This document shows positions 1-8,231 of a stretch of DNA of 23,267 nucleotides, in pieces. This stretch comes from CAYJEQ01 sp964369235 (lineage in GTDB: Bacteria > Bacillota > Clostridia > Oscillospirales > Ruminococcaceae). The stretch spans positions 1 to 23,267 of the forward strand of contig CAYJEQ010000042.1 in assembly GCA_964369235.1 (NCBI GenBank), in the 5' to 3' direction. Made by a program: the position numbers and the translations under genes. Each line of letters opens with the position of its first letter. The first letter of the stretch is position 1. The notes below the pieces were generated by a model. The model was not told the DNA's origin and ran no database searches. It was given only the letters and a program-made list of their open reading frames with translations.

Positions 1-1631
1 GGGTCTGTAGGGTCAGGATCGTATACCCAGTGGTCTACTTCCTTATCATTTACAGGTCCATCAGGTTTAGTTATTAGTCCACCCTCTGGTGCTGTAGTGG
101 TGCTATGTGTTCCCTCTACATCTTCCTCACCAAATTCCTGATTTTCAAAGGTTATATTGTGGTCGGTTGGAGGGTCAGGGATTACCTCATCTCCACAGGT
201 AACATGAACCTTAAGATATTTGTTTGCCAGTATTTCAGTAGATATATCAATTCCCAGATATTCTGTTTTTGTTCTAGTATATGACTGATTATCTATAATA
301 TTATCTGCATCTAAGCCATACTCTATAGTCGCCACCTGTCCTACTGTATCCATTTTAATTACTGCAGTTCCTATTGCGGCTGCTACCTTACCTGTGGATA
401 CCACAGTGCCACATACTATTGTAATAGCACCACCATAGGCATAATTATCTCCAGTAGTATATATAGTTCCTCCCTCAACAGTAGCACCTGCAGCTAACCC
501 GTTATAACTTATTCCCGGTGTAGTGTTCTTAGCATCAATTACCCCACCAAAAGAATTTACTGAACCATGTATACCATGTAATGGCCCTGTAGCTTTAATG
601 TGACCCACATTAATCTCTACAGCTGCAGATATACCATAATGTAAACCACCTGTAGCCTCTAAGCGACCACCATTAAATATAATCTTCTCAGCAACTAGTC
701 CACTGCCACTTGGGTAGTTAGTAATCAGTGTACCATCACCACTAAAGGTCAGTGTATGCCCTACTGCACTTATTGTGGTAATCTCCACAGGAGAGCTATT
801 ATTTAATATAATATGGGTATTTTCTGTTAAGGTTAGAATTTCACTTACAGGGTTATAGACCTCTGCTGGTAGAGATTCTAAGGAAGATATATCCTCAATA
901 GTTAATAGTCCATCTACCAGTGCTGATCTAGTTATAGGTGCTACTAATCTAGGCCTAGGCACTACTGACCCAGCCTGTCCCACTGTATTTGTTGTAGCAC
1001 TATCTAAAGGCAGATTTCCCTCTGTGGTTTCACCCTCTGTGGTTTCACCCTCTGGGGTTTCACCCTCTGGGGTTTCACCCTCTGGGGTTTCACTCTCTGG
1101 GGTTTCACCCTCTGGGGTTTCACCCTCTGGGGTTTCACCCTCTGGGGTTTCACCCTCTGGGGTTTCACCCTCTGGGGTTTCACCCTCTGGGGTTTCACCC
1201 TCTGGGGTTTCACCCTCTGGGGTTTCACCCTCTGGGGTTNNNNNNNNNNNNNNNNNNNNNNNNNNNNNNNNNNNNNNNNNNNNNNNNNNNNNNNNNNNNN
1301 NNNNNNNNNNNNNNNNNNNNNNNNNNNNNNNNNNNNNNNCTGGGGTTTCACCCTCTGGGGTTTCACCCTCTGGGGTTTCACCCTCTGGGGTTTCGCCCTC
1401 TGGGTTTTCGCTCTCTGGGGTTTCACCCTCTGGGGTTTCACCCTCTGGGGTTTCACCCTCTGGGGTTTCAGTACCAAGGGTTTCGACTTCCTGTGAGTGT
1501 TCCTCTGCATTTACCACTAAAATTGCTGTTTCACTGTTTGAAAAATTAATTGCAGCATAGTAAAATGAATTTGATATAATGAGCGCAGCAGCAATTAGCA
1601 TTGATAATGTTTTACCAGTTTCCCTTTTCAT
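1..1631 (-). CDS. Large secreted surface protein with ETPEG pentapeptide stalk (partial, runs off window)
   Basis: I read this frame by reverse-complementing from an ATG at 1631; it stays open to base 1, so the C-terminus is outside the window. An AGGAGA ribosome site lies at 1639-1644. Residues 1-45 look like a signal peptide (MKRETGK, a hydrophobic stretch, then VVNA before EEH). A Thr/Pro/Glu-rich tract follows, made of at least 23 copies of E-T-P-E-G and interrupted by an N gap; the frame is the same on both sides. After the tract comes about 300 residues of Gly/Thr/Asn/Val-rich sequence resembling beta-solenoid surface proteins. Near the window edge, GGLITKPDGPVNDKEVDHW resembles the Listeria-Bacteroides (InlB B / Flg_new) repeat. 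It is probably an exported cell-surface protein with an acidic stalk; the ligand is unknown. True length is uncertain because of the gap. Confidence 0.8.
   Translation of the reverse strand, partial: MKRETGKTLSMLIAAALIISNSFYYAAINFSNSETAILVVNAEEHSQEVETLGTETPEGETPEGETPEGETPESENPEGETPEGETPEGETPEGETPXXXXXXXXXXXXXXXXXXXXXXXXXXXXXXXXXXTPEGETPEGETPEGETPEGETPEGETPEGETPEGETPEGETPEGETPESETPEGETPEGETPEGETTEGETTEGNLPLDSATTNTVGQAGSVVPRPRLVAPITRSALVDGLLTIEDISSLESLPAEVYNPVSEILTLTENTHIILNNSSPVEITTISAVGHTLTFSGDGTLITNYPSGSGLVAEKIIFNGGRLEATGGLHYGISAAVEINVGHIKATGPLHGIHGSVNSFGGVIDAKNTTPGISYNGLAAGATVEGGTIYTTGDNYAYGGAITIVCGTVVSTGKVAAAIGTAVIKMDTVGQVATIEYGLDADNIIDNQSYTRTKTEYLGIDISTEILANKYLKVHVTCGDEVIPDPPTDHNITFENQEFGEEDVEGTHSTTTAPEGGLITKPDGPVNDKEVDHWVYDPDPTD
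1021..1470 (-). repeat. 15-bp tandem repeat array encoding E-T-P-E-G
   Basis: The unit GAAACCCCAGAGGGT (minus strand) is repeated head to tail, about 14.6 units left of the N gap and about 9 right of it. Variants are few: two ACA (Thr) units at the 3' end of the array, one GGT-to-AGT change, and a slightly degenerate patch around 1384-1413. Near-identity at third positions suggests recent expansion by slippage or unequal recombination. The period is a multiple of three, so copy number can change without a frameshift. Confidence 0.95.
1240..1339. other. 100-N assembly gap inside the repeat array
   Basis: This is a run of exactly 100 N. The 15-bp repeat phase differs across it (flanking units are 108 bases apart, which is not a multiple of 15), although the reading frame agrees. 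This fits an arbitrary placeholder gap where a repeat could not be assembled, so the real number of units is unknown. Confidence 0.97.
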
Positions 1632-1717
1632 TGCTAACTCTCCTTTTGACATTATATGTATTTTATGTATAATTTACACAAAAAATATATTATTTTTCGC
1701 CATATATTTGTAAATCT

Positions 1718-1746
1718 ATTCTATCACTATGGTATATTCTTTACAA
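1718..1746 (-). promoter_or_regulatory. Candidate promoter of the surface protein gene
   Basis: On the minus strand, TTGTAA (1741-1746) is separated by 17 bases from TAGAAT (1718-1723), about 90 bases before the start codon. Another TATAAT lies much closer to the ribosome site and could serve instead. Apart from this, 1647-1870 is AT-rich and shows no gene. Confidence 0.4.
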
Positions 1747-1870
1747 GAGTGTTTTGTATTTTGTGATAATCCAATAATAAAATTAACAGCGAATTACATA
1801 ATCTTTTATACTTCCTTAAAATAAAATTAAAAAATAATTCTAGACTAATTCAAATATTCCCCCATATAGC

Positions 1871-1901
1871 AAAACCCACCCAAAATAGTTGGGTGGGTTT
1901 T
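1871..1901 (-). terminator. Intrinsic terminator of the aro operon
   Basis: AAAACCCACCCAA (1871-1883) pairs perfectly with TTGGGTGGGTTTT (1889-1901) around a 5-base loop. It lies just 3' of aroQ. The TTTT ending each strand can act as a short U tract, so it may work in both directions. Confidence 0.85.
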
Positions 1902-1907
1902 ATATTC

Positions 1908-2348
1908 CTATTTACTTTGAATATATTCCATTAGGGTATCTACCCCATTAAGATAGCCTTTAAATCCTAGGCCTGCATAGGTTTTAATAGCTGTAGCCTT
2001 TACATAGGAAATTTGCCTAAAATCCTCCCTTGCAGATACATCGGAGATATGTACCTCTACTGTGGGAATTTCCACTGCTTTAATAGCGTCGGCAATAGCA
2101 ACACTAGTATGGGTGTAAGCAGCTGGATTAATTACAATGCCATCGATTTTATCATAGTAGGCTTTTTGTATACAGTCTACTATTGCACCCTCATGATTGG
2201 ACTGAAAAAACTCCACCTGTACCCCTTTATCACTACAGTAGTCATCTATTAAATTACATAAATTCTCATAGGTATCACTACCGTATAAATGAGGCTCACG
2301 AATTCCTAAAAAGTTAATATTAGGGCCGTTAATCACTAGAAATTTCAT
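1908..2348 (-). CDS. aroQ: 3-dehydroquinate dehydratase, type II
   Basis: Converts 3-dehydroquinate to 3-dehydroshikimate (third shikimate step) in the cytoplasm. The 146-residue length is typical of the dodecameric type II family. Visible motifs are NGPNINFLGIREPHLYG at the N-terminus (active-site Arg and Tyr), FFQSNHEGAIVDCIQKA, GIVINPAAYTHTSVA and EVHISDVSAREDFRQ with the catalytic His. The last motif is usually HISN; here Asn is replaced by Asp. I chose the ATG at 2348 because MKFLVINGPN is the family start. Its ribosome site (AGGAAAGG, 2362-2369) is a slightly long 13 bases away, while upstream in-frame starts would be too close to it or would overlap the preceding gene. It is the last gene of the operon, 38 bases after aroE-aroK. 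Confidence 0.95.
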   Translation of the reverse strand: MKFLVINGPNINFLGIREPHLYGSDTYENLCNLIDDYCSDKGVQVEFFQSNHEGAIVDCIQKAYYDKIDGIVINPAAYTHTSVAIADAIKAVEIPTVEVHISDVSAREDFRQISYVKATAIKTYAGLGFKGYLNGVDTLMEYIQSK

Positions 2349-2386
2349 ATTTATGACCATACCTTTCCTGCAATCTGCAATATTTT

Positions 2387-3589
2387 CTATAGCCATTTCT
2401 TTATAGCTGTGATATTTTCCTTTGTAGAGATGACTAAAGGCAATTTATAATCTGCTAACTTCTCATAAATGGGGTTGCGCTGATTATAAAGCTCTGTTAA
2501 ATCTGTGGATAGAGGCCTGTTTTTTGTAGCAAGATTTTCTATATTTCTATGTAGGTAGATAATAATACTGTTTTGTTTAAGGGCTATGCGGTTTTCTTCC
2601 CGTAGCACTGCCCCTCCACCAGTGGCAATTACCTGTCCTGTTTTCTTAGCTATTTCTGCTACTATCTCTGCCTCTATATCCCTAAAAGCAGCCTCGCCCT
2701 GTTCCTTAATTATCTCAGCAGGAGTTTTACCAACTACCTTAGTAATCTCCTTGTCTGTATCAACAAAGTTTAGCCCTAATTCCTTTGCTAAGGCTTTGCC
2801 CAGTGTAGATTTCCCCACCCCTGGCATTCCTATTAAAGCAATATTTCTAAATATCTCACTGGCTTTCTTTAGGCCTTCTTCCAGTGGCGACAAATCATCT
2901 AAGCCAAAGTATAAATTATGGGCGTAGATTGCCTGTCCTACTAGCATGGTAAGTCCACCAATAGCTGGAATTCCCAGCTGTTCACACTGTAGCACTAATT
3001 TAGTTTTAAGGGGATTATACAGCACATCAATAACACCCTGTAGTTTTGTAAAAGGTGCTATATCTATAGGGCAGTCCTGATTATTAGGATACATACCAAT
3101 AGGTGTGGTGTTTATTAAAATATCAGCATCATAGTGCTTTGATATATTGTCATAATTATCCACTCCACTGCGAGAAATCTTTATAATCTCTCTAGCCCCA
3201 CCAGTTTCTGCCACCCATGAGGCTGTTTTACTGGTGGCACCACTGCCTAGGATAATAACCTTCTTACCAGTAAAATCTATACCAATCTTACTGGCACAAA
3301 GCTTAAATCCCAAAGCATCGGTATTATATCCATAAAGCTTACCATCTCGGTTAACAATTGTGTTAACACAGCCTATTTCAAGGGCTTCCTTAGACAGCTG
3401 GCAATAGGGCATAACCATCTCTTTATAAGGTATGGTAACATTAGCCCCGAGAAAATCTTTTTTAGTCATAAACTCATCAAGTTCTTCTCTGGGAAAAGCA
3501 TTTAAAATATAATCCTTATTACCGAAAAAACCATGTATAGTAGGTGAGTAACTATGTCCTAGTTTTTCACCAATTAATCCGTATTTCAA
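2387..3589 (-). CDS. aroE-aroK: Bifunctional shikimate dehydrogenase / shikimate kinase (AroE-AroK fusion)
   Basis: A single 400-residue protein for two consecutive steps: NADPH reduction of 3-dehydroshikimate, then ATP phosphorylation of shikimate. Residues 1-245 are AroE: GHSYSP (shikimate-binding Ser pair), NVTIPYKE with catalytic Lys56, NTDALGF (Asp92), the nucleotide loop GSGATSKTASW, NTTPIGMYP and GLTMLVGQA. Residues 248-400 are AroK: Walker A GMPGVGKS (254-261), DTD (277-279), FRDIE Arg, GGG (324-326) and lid RPLS (Arg358). Both halves look intact; the kinase half is a little short at its C-terminus. The start codon is TTG at 3589, supported by AAGGAG at 3598-3603, 8 bases upstream, and by the family N-terminus MKYGLIGEKLGHS. 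A 124-base gap separates it from pheA. Confidence 0.95.
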   Translation of the reverse strand: MKYGLIGEKLGHSYSPTIHGFFGNKDYILNAFPREELDEFMTKKDFLGANVTIPYKEMVMPYCQLSKEALEIGCVNTIVNRDGKLYGYNTDALGFKLCASKIGIDFTGKKVIILGSGATSKTASWVAETGGAREIIKISRSGVDNYDNISKHYDADILINTTPIGMYPNNQDCPIDIAPFTKLQGVIDVLYNPLKTKLVLQCEQLGIPAIGGLTMLVGQAIYAHNLYFGLDDLSPLEEGLKKASEIFRNIALIGMPGVGKSTLGKALAKELGLNFVDTDKEITKVVGKTPAEIIKEQGEAAFRDIEAEIVAEIAKKTGQVIATGGGAVLREENRIALKQNSIIIYLHRNIENLATKNRPLSTDLTELYNQRNPIYEKLADYKLPLVISTKENITAIKKWL

Positions 3590-3612
3590 GGTTATCGCTC
3601 CTTAATAAATAT

Positions 3613-3674
3613 TGTGAAAAGTTAAAGATGAAAATCTAAGGTTTTCTATTATTATATTGTGGCAAAGCCACTGC
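3613..3674. repeat. Interspersed hairpin repeat, copy D (degenerate)
   Basis: It lies between pheA and aroE-aroK inside the operon. It shares GTGAAAAGTTA and the perfect hairpin GTGGCAAAGCCAC with the copies at 11670, 16151 and 16287, but lacks their CCAAT/ATTGG hairpin. Confidence 0.6.
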
Positions 3675-3713
3675 AAACTTCTTCACTATTAACTAATCCT
3701 AATTAATAATTAT

Positions 3714-4859
3714 TTATACTTCTTTATAGCTACCTAAATAGGTAAATTTCTCACAGTTACCCTGTATCTGAGTAATTAACTTCTGGATATTAACATCACT
3801 AATATTAGCGTCAAAGTCCACATAGAACATAAACTCAAAATCCCTACCTGGTATTGGACGGCTTTCTAGTTTTGACATATTTACCCCTAGTGCTGAGAAT
3901 TTGGAGATAATATTGTATAGTGAGCCTGGACGGTGGGATATGGTAAACATAAGGCTTACTTTATCTGCACCTGGGTATATCTCTGGTTTTTTAGATATAC
4001 AGATAAATCTTGTGTGGTTGTTATCGCTATTTTGTATATCTGTAGCGATTATATCCAGATTATAAAGCTCGCTACAACCTTTATCAGCAATGGCTGCAAT
4101 GTCATTCCTATCGGATTTTGACACCATTTCTGCTGCTAGACCTGTATTGTCAAAGGTATGAGGTTTAATCTTAGGATTATCTTTTAAGAATTCTGAACAC
4201 TGAGCCAGTGCCTGTGGATGGGAGTAAACTTCCCTAATATCCTCTACCTTGCCATCTCGTTTAGCTAGTAGCGTGTGGTTAATCTTAACCTTAACACTGG
4301 ATACAATCTGGAAATCATACTTGCCCATTAGATCGTAAACCTCGGTAACAGATCCATGTAGGCTATTTTCTATAGGTAGTATTCCATAGGTGCAAAGGCC
4401 TTGATCTACAGCCTTAAATACGCCTTCAAAATTATTAAAATACATTATACTCGCTCGGGAAAATAGCTTATCGCAAGCTGTAGAGGAATTAGCCCCCTCT
4501 ATGCCTTGGCAGGCTACAACAGCACTTTTAGGAAATAAATCAGGTGTGTTTTCTATAGCCTCTGCAATCTTCTTTTGAATAGGGCCTTCTCCTACTATGG
4601 AATGCTCCTGATAGGCTCTAGATAGGTCAAACATAGTGGTATATAGCACCTTAGTATACTCTGCAAGCTGATCGTCCATATCCTTAGTAATATTGTAGAT
4701 AATATCTCTTTCTCTACCTGCATTAAGTACAGGAAGCTTATTTTCTTCTTTGTACCTAGCAATGTCTCTAACTGTTTCCATACGCTGGGCAAATAGTGCT
4801 GTCATCTGTTTGTCTATGCTATTTATGTCTTCCCTTGCTTTTTCTAGAATGTTATCCAT
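3714..4859 (-). CDS. pheA: Bifunctional chorismate mutase / prephenate dehydratase
   Basis: Commits chorismate to phenylalanine: chorismate to prephenate to phenylpyruvate. Of 381 residues, about 1-90 form an AroQ-class helical chorismate mutase (AREDINSIDKQMTALFAQR, then ARYKEENKLPVL). About 110-290 form the prephenate dehydratase: ACQGIEGANSSTA, PIENSLHGSVTEVYDLM, SHPQALAQC and the catalytic NHTRF. About 300-375 are an ACT domain (HRPGSLYNIISKFSALGVNM, ESRPIPGR), which binds Phe for feedback inhibition in this family. The ATG at 4859 has AAGGAAGAG upstream and follows aroC by 19 bases. A P-protein gene inside a chorismate operon fits the Phe codons of the leader peptide; no tyrA is present. 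Confidence 0.96.
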   Translation of the reverse strand: MDNILEKAREDINSIDKQMTALFAQRMETVRDIARYKEENKLPVLNAGRERDIIYNITKDMDDQLAEYTKVLYTTMFDLSRAYQEHSIVGEGPIQKKIAEAIENTPDLFPKSAVVACQGIEGANSSTACDKLFSRASIMYFNNFEGVFKAVDQGLCTYGILPIENSLHGSVTEVYDLMGKYDFQIVSSVKVKINHTLLAKRDGKVEDIREVYSHPQALAQCSEFLKDNPKIKPHTFDNTGLAAEMVSKSDRNDIAAIADKGCSELYNLDIIATDIQNSDNNHTRFICISKKPEIYPGADKVSLMFTISHRPGSLYNIISKFSALGVNMSKLESRPIPGRDFEFMFYVDFDANISDVNIQKLITQIQGNCEKFTYLGSYKEV

Positions 4860-4878
4860 GATTATCTCTTCCTTTCCA

Positions 4879-5940
4879 TTATAAAAGATTAATTACAGCT
4901 ATAGCTGCTGCTGATTTAATACAGGGAACTGCCCTAGGCACTATACAAGGATCGTGTCGACCTTTTACAGCTAGGGTGTCATTTTCCTTAGTAGTCAGGT
5001 TTACCGATTGTTGTTCTCTGCCAATAGATGGGGTAGGCTTTATAGCTGCTCTAAAGATTACAGGCATACTATTAGAAATCCCACCTGCTATACCACCTGC
5101 ATTATTGGTGGTGGTAATAACTCTTTCACCATCATATCTATAAGGGTCGTTATTCTCACTGCCTCGCATATTAGCCACAGCAAAACCAGCACCAAACTCC
5201 ACCCCTTTAACTGCGGGCACAGCAAAAACCGTTTTTGCAATAGAGTTTTCTATACCATCAAACATAGGCTCACCTATGCCTATAGGCAGTCCTAGTACAG
5301 CACATTCAATACTGCCACCTACAGAATCTCCCTGAGCTAGTGCCTCCATAATCTCAGCAATCATTTCTTTACCTTTATCGCTATTATTAACAGGAAGCTC
5401 ACCTACATCATAGGCTCTTGGCTGTACATTAACAGGATTATATGGGGTGTCATATACCTTGCCAATATTTGCAATATGTGCCTCTATGGTAATGCCTTTT
5501 TCCTTTAAAAGCTGTATACACACAGCACCAGCAAAGCACAGTGGCAGAGTTAGTCTACCAGAGAAATGGCCTCCACCTCTTACATCGTTTGCACCACCGT
5601 ATTTTACATGGGCTACATAGTCTGCATGGGAAGGTCTTGGAATTGTGGTAATATTCTTATAATCACCACTGCGTACATTTTTATTTTCAAAAACTGCTGT
5701 AAGTGGTGCACCACAGGTTACCCCATCTATAATACCACTTACGATATTAGGTATATCCTCCTCTTTTCTAGGTGTGGAGTAGGCATTATTGCCCCCCTGT
5801 CTAGTTTTTAAAAAAGCTAGTATCTCCTCCATGTTAAGACGCACCCCAGCTGGGATACCATCAATAACTACACCTATCATCTCACAGTGGGATTGACCGA
5901 ATATCTGTATCTTTATTTTATCACCATAACTACAGGACAT
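4879..5940 (-). CDS. aroC: Chorismate synthase
   Basis: Makes chorismate from 5-enolpyruvylshikimate-3-phosphate using reduced FMN. It is 353 residues with conserved blocks: FGQSHCEMIGVVIDGIPAG (active-site His near residue 15), RPSHADYVAHVKYGG, RGGGHFSGRLTLPLCFAGA, NNAGGIAGGISNSMP and GRHDPCIVPRAVPCIKSAAA (second conserved His). Some signature positions are unusual: TRQGGNNAYSTPRKEED where RR.PG is common, FGQSHC for FGESHG, and RPSH for RPGH. I start at ATG 5940 (MSCSYGDKIKI); GGGAGGTG lies 8 bases upstream inside the end of aroA, and the gene overlaps aroA by 11 bases, so translation is probably coupled. An in-frame GTG at 5949 is less likely. Confidence 0.95.
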   Translation of the reverse strand: MSCSYGDKIKIQIFGQSHCEMIGVVIDGIPAGVRLNMEEILAFLKTRQGGNNAYSTPRKEEDIPNIVSGIIDGVTCGAPLTAVFENKNVRSGDYKNITTIPRPSHADYVAHVKYGGANDVRGGGHFSGRLTLPLCFAGAVCIQLLKEKGITIEAHIANIGKVYDTPYNPVNVQPRAYDVGELPVNNSDKGKEMIAEIMEALAQGDSVGGSIECAVLGLPIGIGEPMFDGIENSIAKTVFAVPAVKGVEFGAGFAVANMRGSENNDPYRYDGERVITTTNNAGGIAGGISNSMPVIFRAAIKPTPSIGREQQSVNLTTKENDTLAVKGRHDPCIVPRAVPCIKSAAAIAVINLL

Positions 5941-7087
5941 CAACCACACCTCCCAGTTTCTTTAAATCTTCAAAGAATGCTGGATAGGATTTGTTTACTG
6001 CCTCTGCCCCTGTAATAATTACCTCACCACTACAGAAACTAGCTGCAACAGCTGCTGACATAACTATACGGTGATCGTTACAGCTATCCACCTTACCACC
6101 TGTTAGCTGGGAGGGATTTATTATCATAGCGTCTTCTTCTACCACAATATCCCCACCTAGAGCTGTAATCATAGCAGATACTGAGGCTACTCTATCGCTT
6201 TCTTTAATACGAAGTCTTTCTATATTGTATATTCTAGTTGGTTTTTCCTTTTGAGTGGCGTAAACAGCCAGTGCAGGCACTAAATCTGGTATTTCCATTG
6301 CGTCTATTTCATCATGGTTACACACATCTTTAAAGAGCTTATCCTTCTGACAGGAATTAGGGTTAAGGTGATTTGGCAGTATGCCACAGCATAGCCAGTA
6401 GGAAGCGTTAGACCAGTCACCTTCCACTATAATTTCCTTAGGGGATTTGTACTGCTGATTACCCTTCATCTCATAGGATACCTCTATGCCAAACTGACTA
6501 AGTACATCTATGGTAATATCCACATAGCCAGCAGATTGTAGTGGGGTAGTTAGATTTATAGTGCTGTCCCCCTGTAATAAAGGCAGTGCAAACATCAGCC
6601 CTGAGATATACTGGGAACTTTTATCCCCAGGTAGGCTGTATACACCAGCCTTAAGTTTACCACTGTAATCTATAGGTAGATTATACTGGGTAAACTCCAC
6701 TCCATTATCCTTCATAGCCTCACAAAGCTCACCAAAAGGTCGGCTAGGTAGTGAGCCACTGCCATTTAGTCTACCCTTAGGGGAAATAGCTGCCATAATA
6801 GGCAGTACCAGTCTAGCTGTAGTGCCACTTTCATGGCAGAAAACATCTAGGTTTTCTGGGTGGCTACTAGGGGTTACCATTACCCCTCTATCTGTAGTAG
6901 TTACCTTTGCCCCTAGGGCAGTAATGGTTTCTATACTTGCCTTAATATCCTGTGAAAAATGATTTATTATAATGTGGGTAGGCTCTTTACACAGTGCAGA
7001 AGCCAGCAGTATGCGATGAGCATAGGATTTTGAGGAGATAGCATCTATGCTACCTTGTAACTTTCTAGGTGAAATCTTAACATCCAT
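5930..7087 (-). CDS. aroA: 3-phosphoshikimate 1-carboxyvinyltransferase (EPSP synthase)
   Basis: Transfers the enolpyruvyl group of PEP to shikimate-3-phosphate. The 385 residues are shorter than the roughly 427 of the E. coli enzyme but match compact clostridial homologues. Motifs: SSKSYAHRILLASAL (substrate-binding Lys and Ser near residue 20), ESGTTARLVLP replacing the GNAGTAxR loop, SLPSRPFGEL, GDKSSQYISGLMFALPLL, GDWSNASYW, PDLVPALAVYA (catalytic Asp), RLRIKESDRV (Glu/Arg) and DHRIVMSAAVAA. The start at 7087 has AAAGGA 11 bases upstream. Glyphosate sensitivity cannot be told from sequence alone. Confidence 0.95.
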   Translation of the reverse strand: MDVKISPRKLQGSIDAISSKSYAHRILLASALCKEPTHIIINHFSQDIKASIETITALGAKVTTTDRGVMVTPSSHPENLDVFCHESGTTARLVLPIMAAISPKGRLNGSGSLPSRPFGELCEAMKDNGVEFTQYNLPIDYSGKLKAGVYSLPGDKSSQYISGLMFALPLLQGDSTINLTTPLQSAGYVDITIDVLSQFGIEVSYEMKGNQQYKSPKEIIVEGDWSNASYWLCCGILPNHLNPNSCQKDKLFKDVCNHDEIDAMEIPDLVPALAVYATQKEKPTRIYNIERLRIKESDRVASVSAMITALGGDIVVEEDAMIINPSQLTGGKVDSCNDHRIVMSAAVAASFCSGEVIITGAEAVNKSYPAFFEDLKKLGGVVDVL

Positions 7088-7142
7088 TATGTGACCATTC
7101 CTTTACTAGATTTATTTTATAATTTTCTGGCTACATGGCAAT

Positions 7143-7180
7143 TGTACTCCATTGCCAAGCAGTTATTACTCCATTGCCAA
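7143..7180. repeat. Tandem duplication of the aroB 3' end
   Basis: The minus-strand sequence CTTGGCAATGGAGTA occurs twice, 23 bases apart. The first copy covers the last codons and stop of aroB; the second lies in the 78-base gap before aroA. The second copy also pairs with a nearby TTGCCA. It looks like a small local duplication at the gene end. Confidence 0.6.
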
Positions 7181-8203
7181 GGCGAAAAATTCTTCTATTT
7201 TATCAAGCGCTATAGGCTCTATTCTACTGCTACCTATGGAGTTTAGCAGTATTAGATTTAGCTTACCACTACGGACTTTTTTATCCCCTGTGGCCTTCTC
7301 TGCCAAATCCTTAGGGCTGTAATTACAGCTTATATCTATATTATATATATCCAGTATCTTCTTTATATCAGTGGCGTTGTCAATGTTATTGGCTTTCTCT
7401 ATAAGATACATACCCATTGCCACAGCTCTGCCATGGGGTATGGTAAAACCACTTAGTGCCTCGATACCGTGGGCAATAGTATGACCGAAGTTTAGTATCT
7501 GCCTAATGCCCTTGTCCAGTTCATCTTCCTTTACCACCTGAGCTTTAAGCTGTACACATCTTGCTACTATATCTAGGGTATTACTGTAAAACTCCCCTGT
7601 TAATAGCTCATTAAAAAGCTCTTTATCCAGTATGCAACCGTACTTTATTACCTCGCACAGACCGTCTTTGACAATGTCCTCATCTAAGGTGTTAAAGGTA
7701 TCTATATCACAGATCACCAGTTTAGGCTGGTTAAAAGCACCTACAAGGTTTTTCCCACTGGGGAGATTTACCCCTGTTTTACCACCTACCGAGGAGTCCA
7801 CTGCTGCTAGGACAGTGGTAGGTATCTGTACAAAAGGTACTCCCCTTAGGTATATAGCCGAACAAAATCCAGCCACATCACCTACAATACCACCACCTAA
7901 AGCAATTATTATGTCAGAATGGGAGATTTTCTTCTCTACCATATATTCCAGTATAGATTCTACTGTATCCATGGTTTTAGAGCCTTCCCCAGCCATAAAG
8001 CAGAAGCTTTCTATCTGAAAACCACTATCTTCTAGGGACTCTACTAATATTTTACCATAAAGTGGATATACATTGCTATCACTAATTATCATAGCTTTTT
8101 GTGCTTTGGTAATTTCTCTAATATAGCTGCCTGAGTTTTTTAATATATCATTATCTATAAGCACTCTATAAGAAGGTGCTGTTTCTACAGTGATTTCTCT
8201 CAT
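7166..8203 (-). CDS. aroB: 3-dehydroquinate synthase
   Basis: Converts DAHP to 3-dehydroquinate with bound NAD and a divalent metal (usually Zn). It is 345 residues, the normal length. Motifs: SDSNVYPLYG, GEGSKTMDT, the NAD-binding ALGGGIVGDVAGF, RGVPFVQIPTTVLAAVDSS, VGGKTGVN, GKNLVGAFNQP, EVIKYG (metal-ligand Glu), ILNFGHTIAHGIEAL and IPHGRAVAMGM (metal-ligand His residues). The ATG at 8203 has AAAGGA 9 bases upstream. It starts 28 bases after aroF ends, so the two are cotranscribed. Confidence 0.96.
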   Translation of the reverse strand: MREITVETAPSYRVLIDNDILKNSGSYIREITKAQKAMIISDSNVYPLYGKILVESLEDSGFQIESFCFMAGEGSKTMDTVESILEYMVEKKISHSDIIIALGGGIVGDVAGFCSAIYLRGVPFVQIPTTVLAAVDSSVGGKTGVNLPSGKNLVGAFNQPKLVICDIDTFNTLDEDIVKDGLCEVIKYGCILDKELFNELLTGEFYSNTLDIVARCVQLKAQVVKEDELDKGIRQILNFGHTIAHGIEALSGFTIPHGRAVAMGMYLIEKANNIDNATDIKKILDIYNIDISCNYSPKDLAEKATGDKKVRSGKLNLILLNSIGSSRIEPIALDKIEEFFALAME

Positions 8204-8231
8204 AGTAACTTATCCTTTCCTATTAGGGGAC

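Noticed and set aside
1004..1560. Open frames with PQRVK repeats (minus) and SPSGV repeats (plus) through the 15-bp array
   Set aside because: A period divisible by three keeps several frames open by chance. Only the ETPEG frame joins to a ribosome site and signal peptide on one side and to a long open frame on the other.
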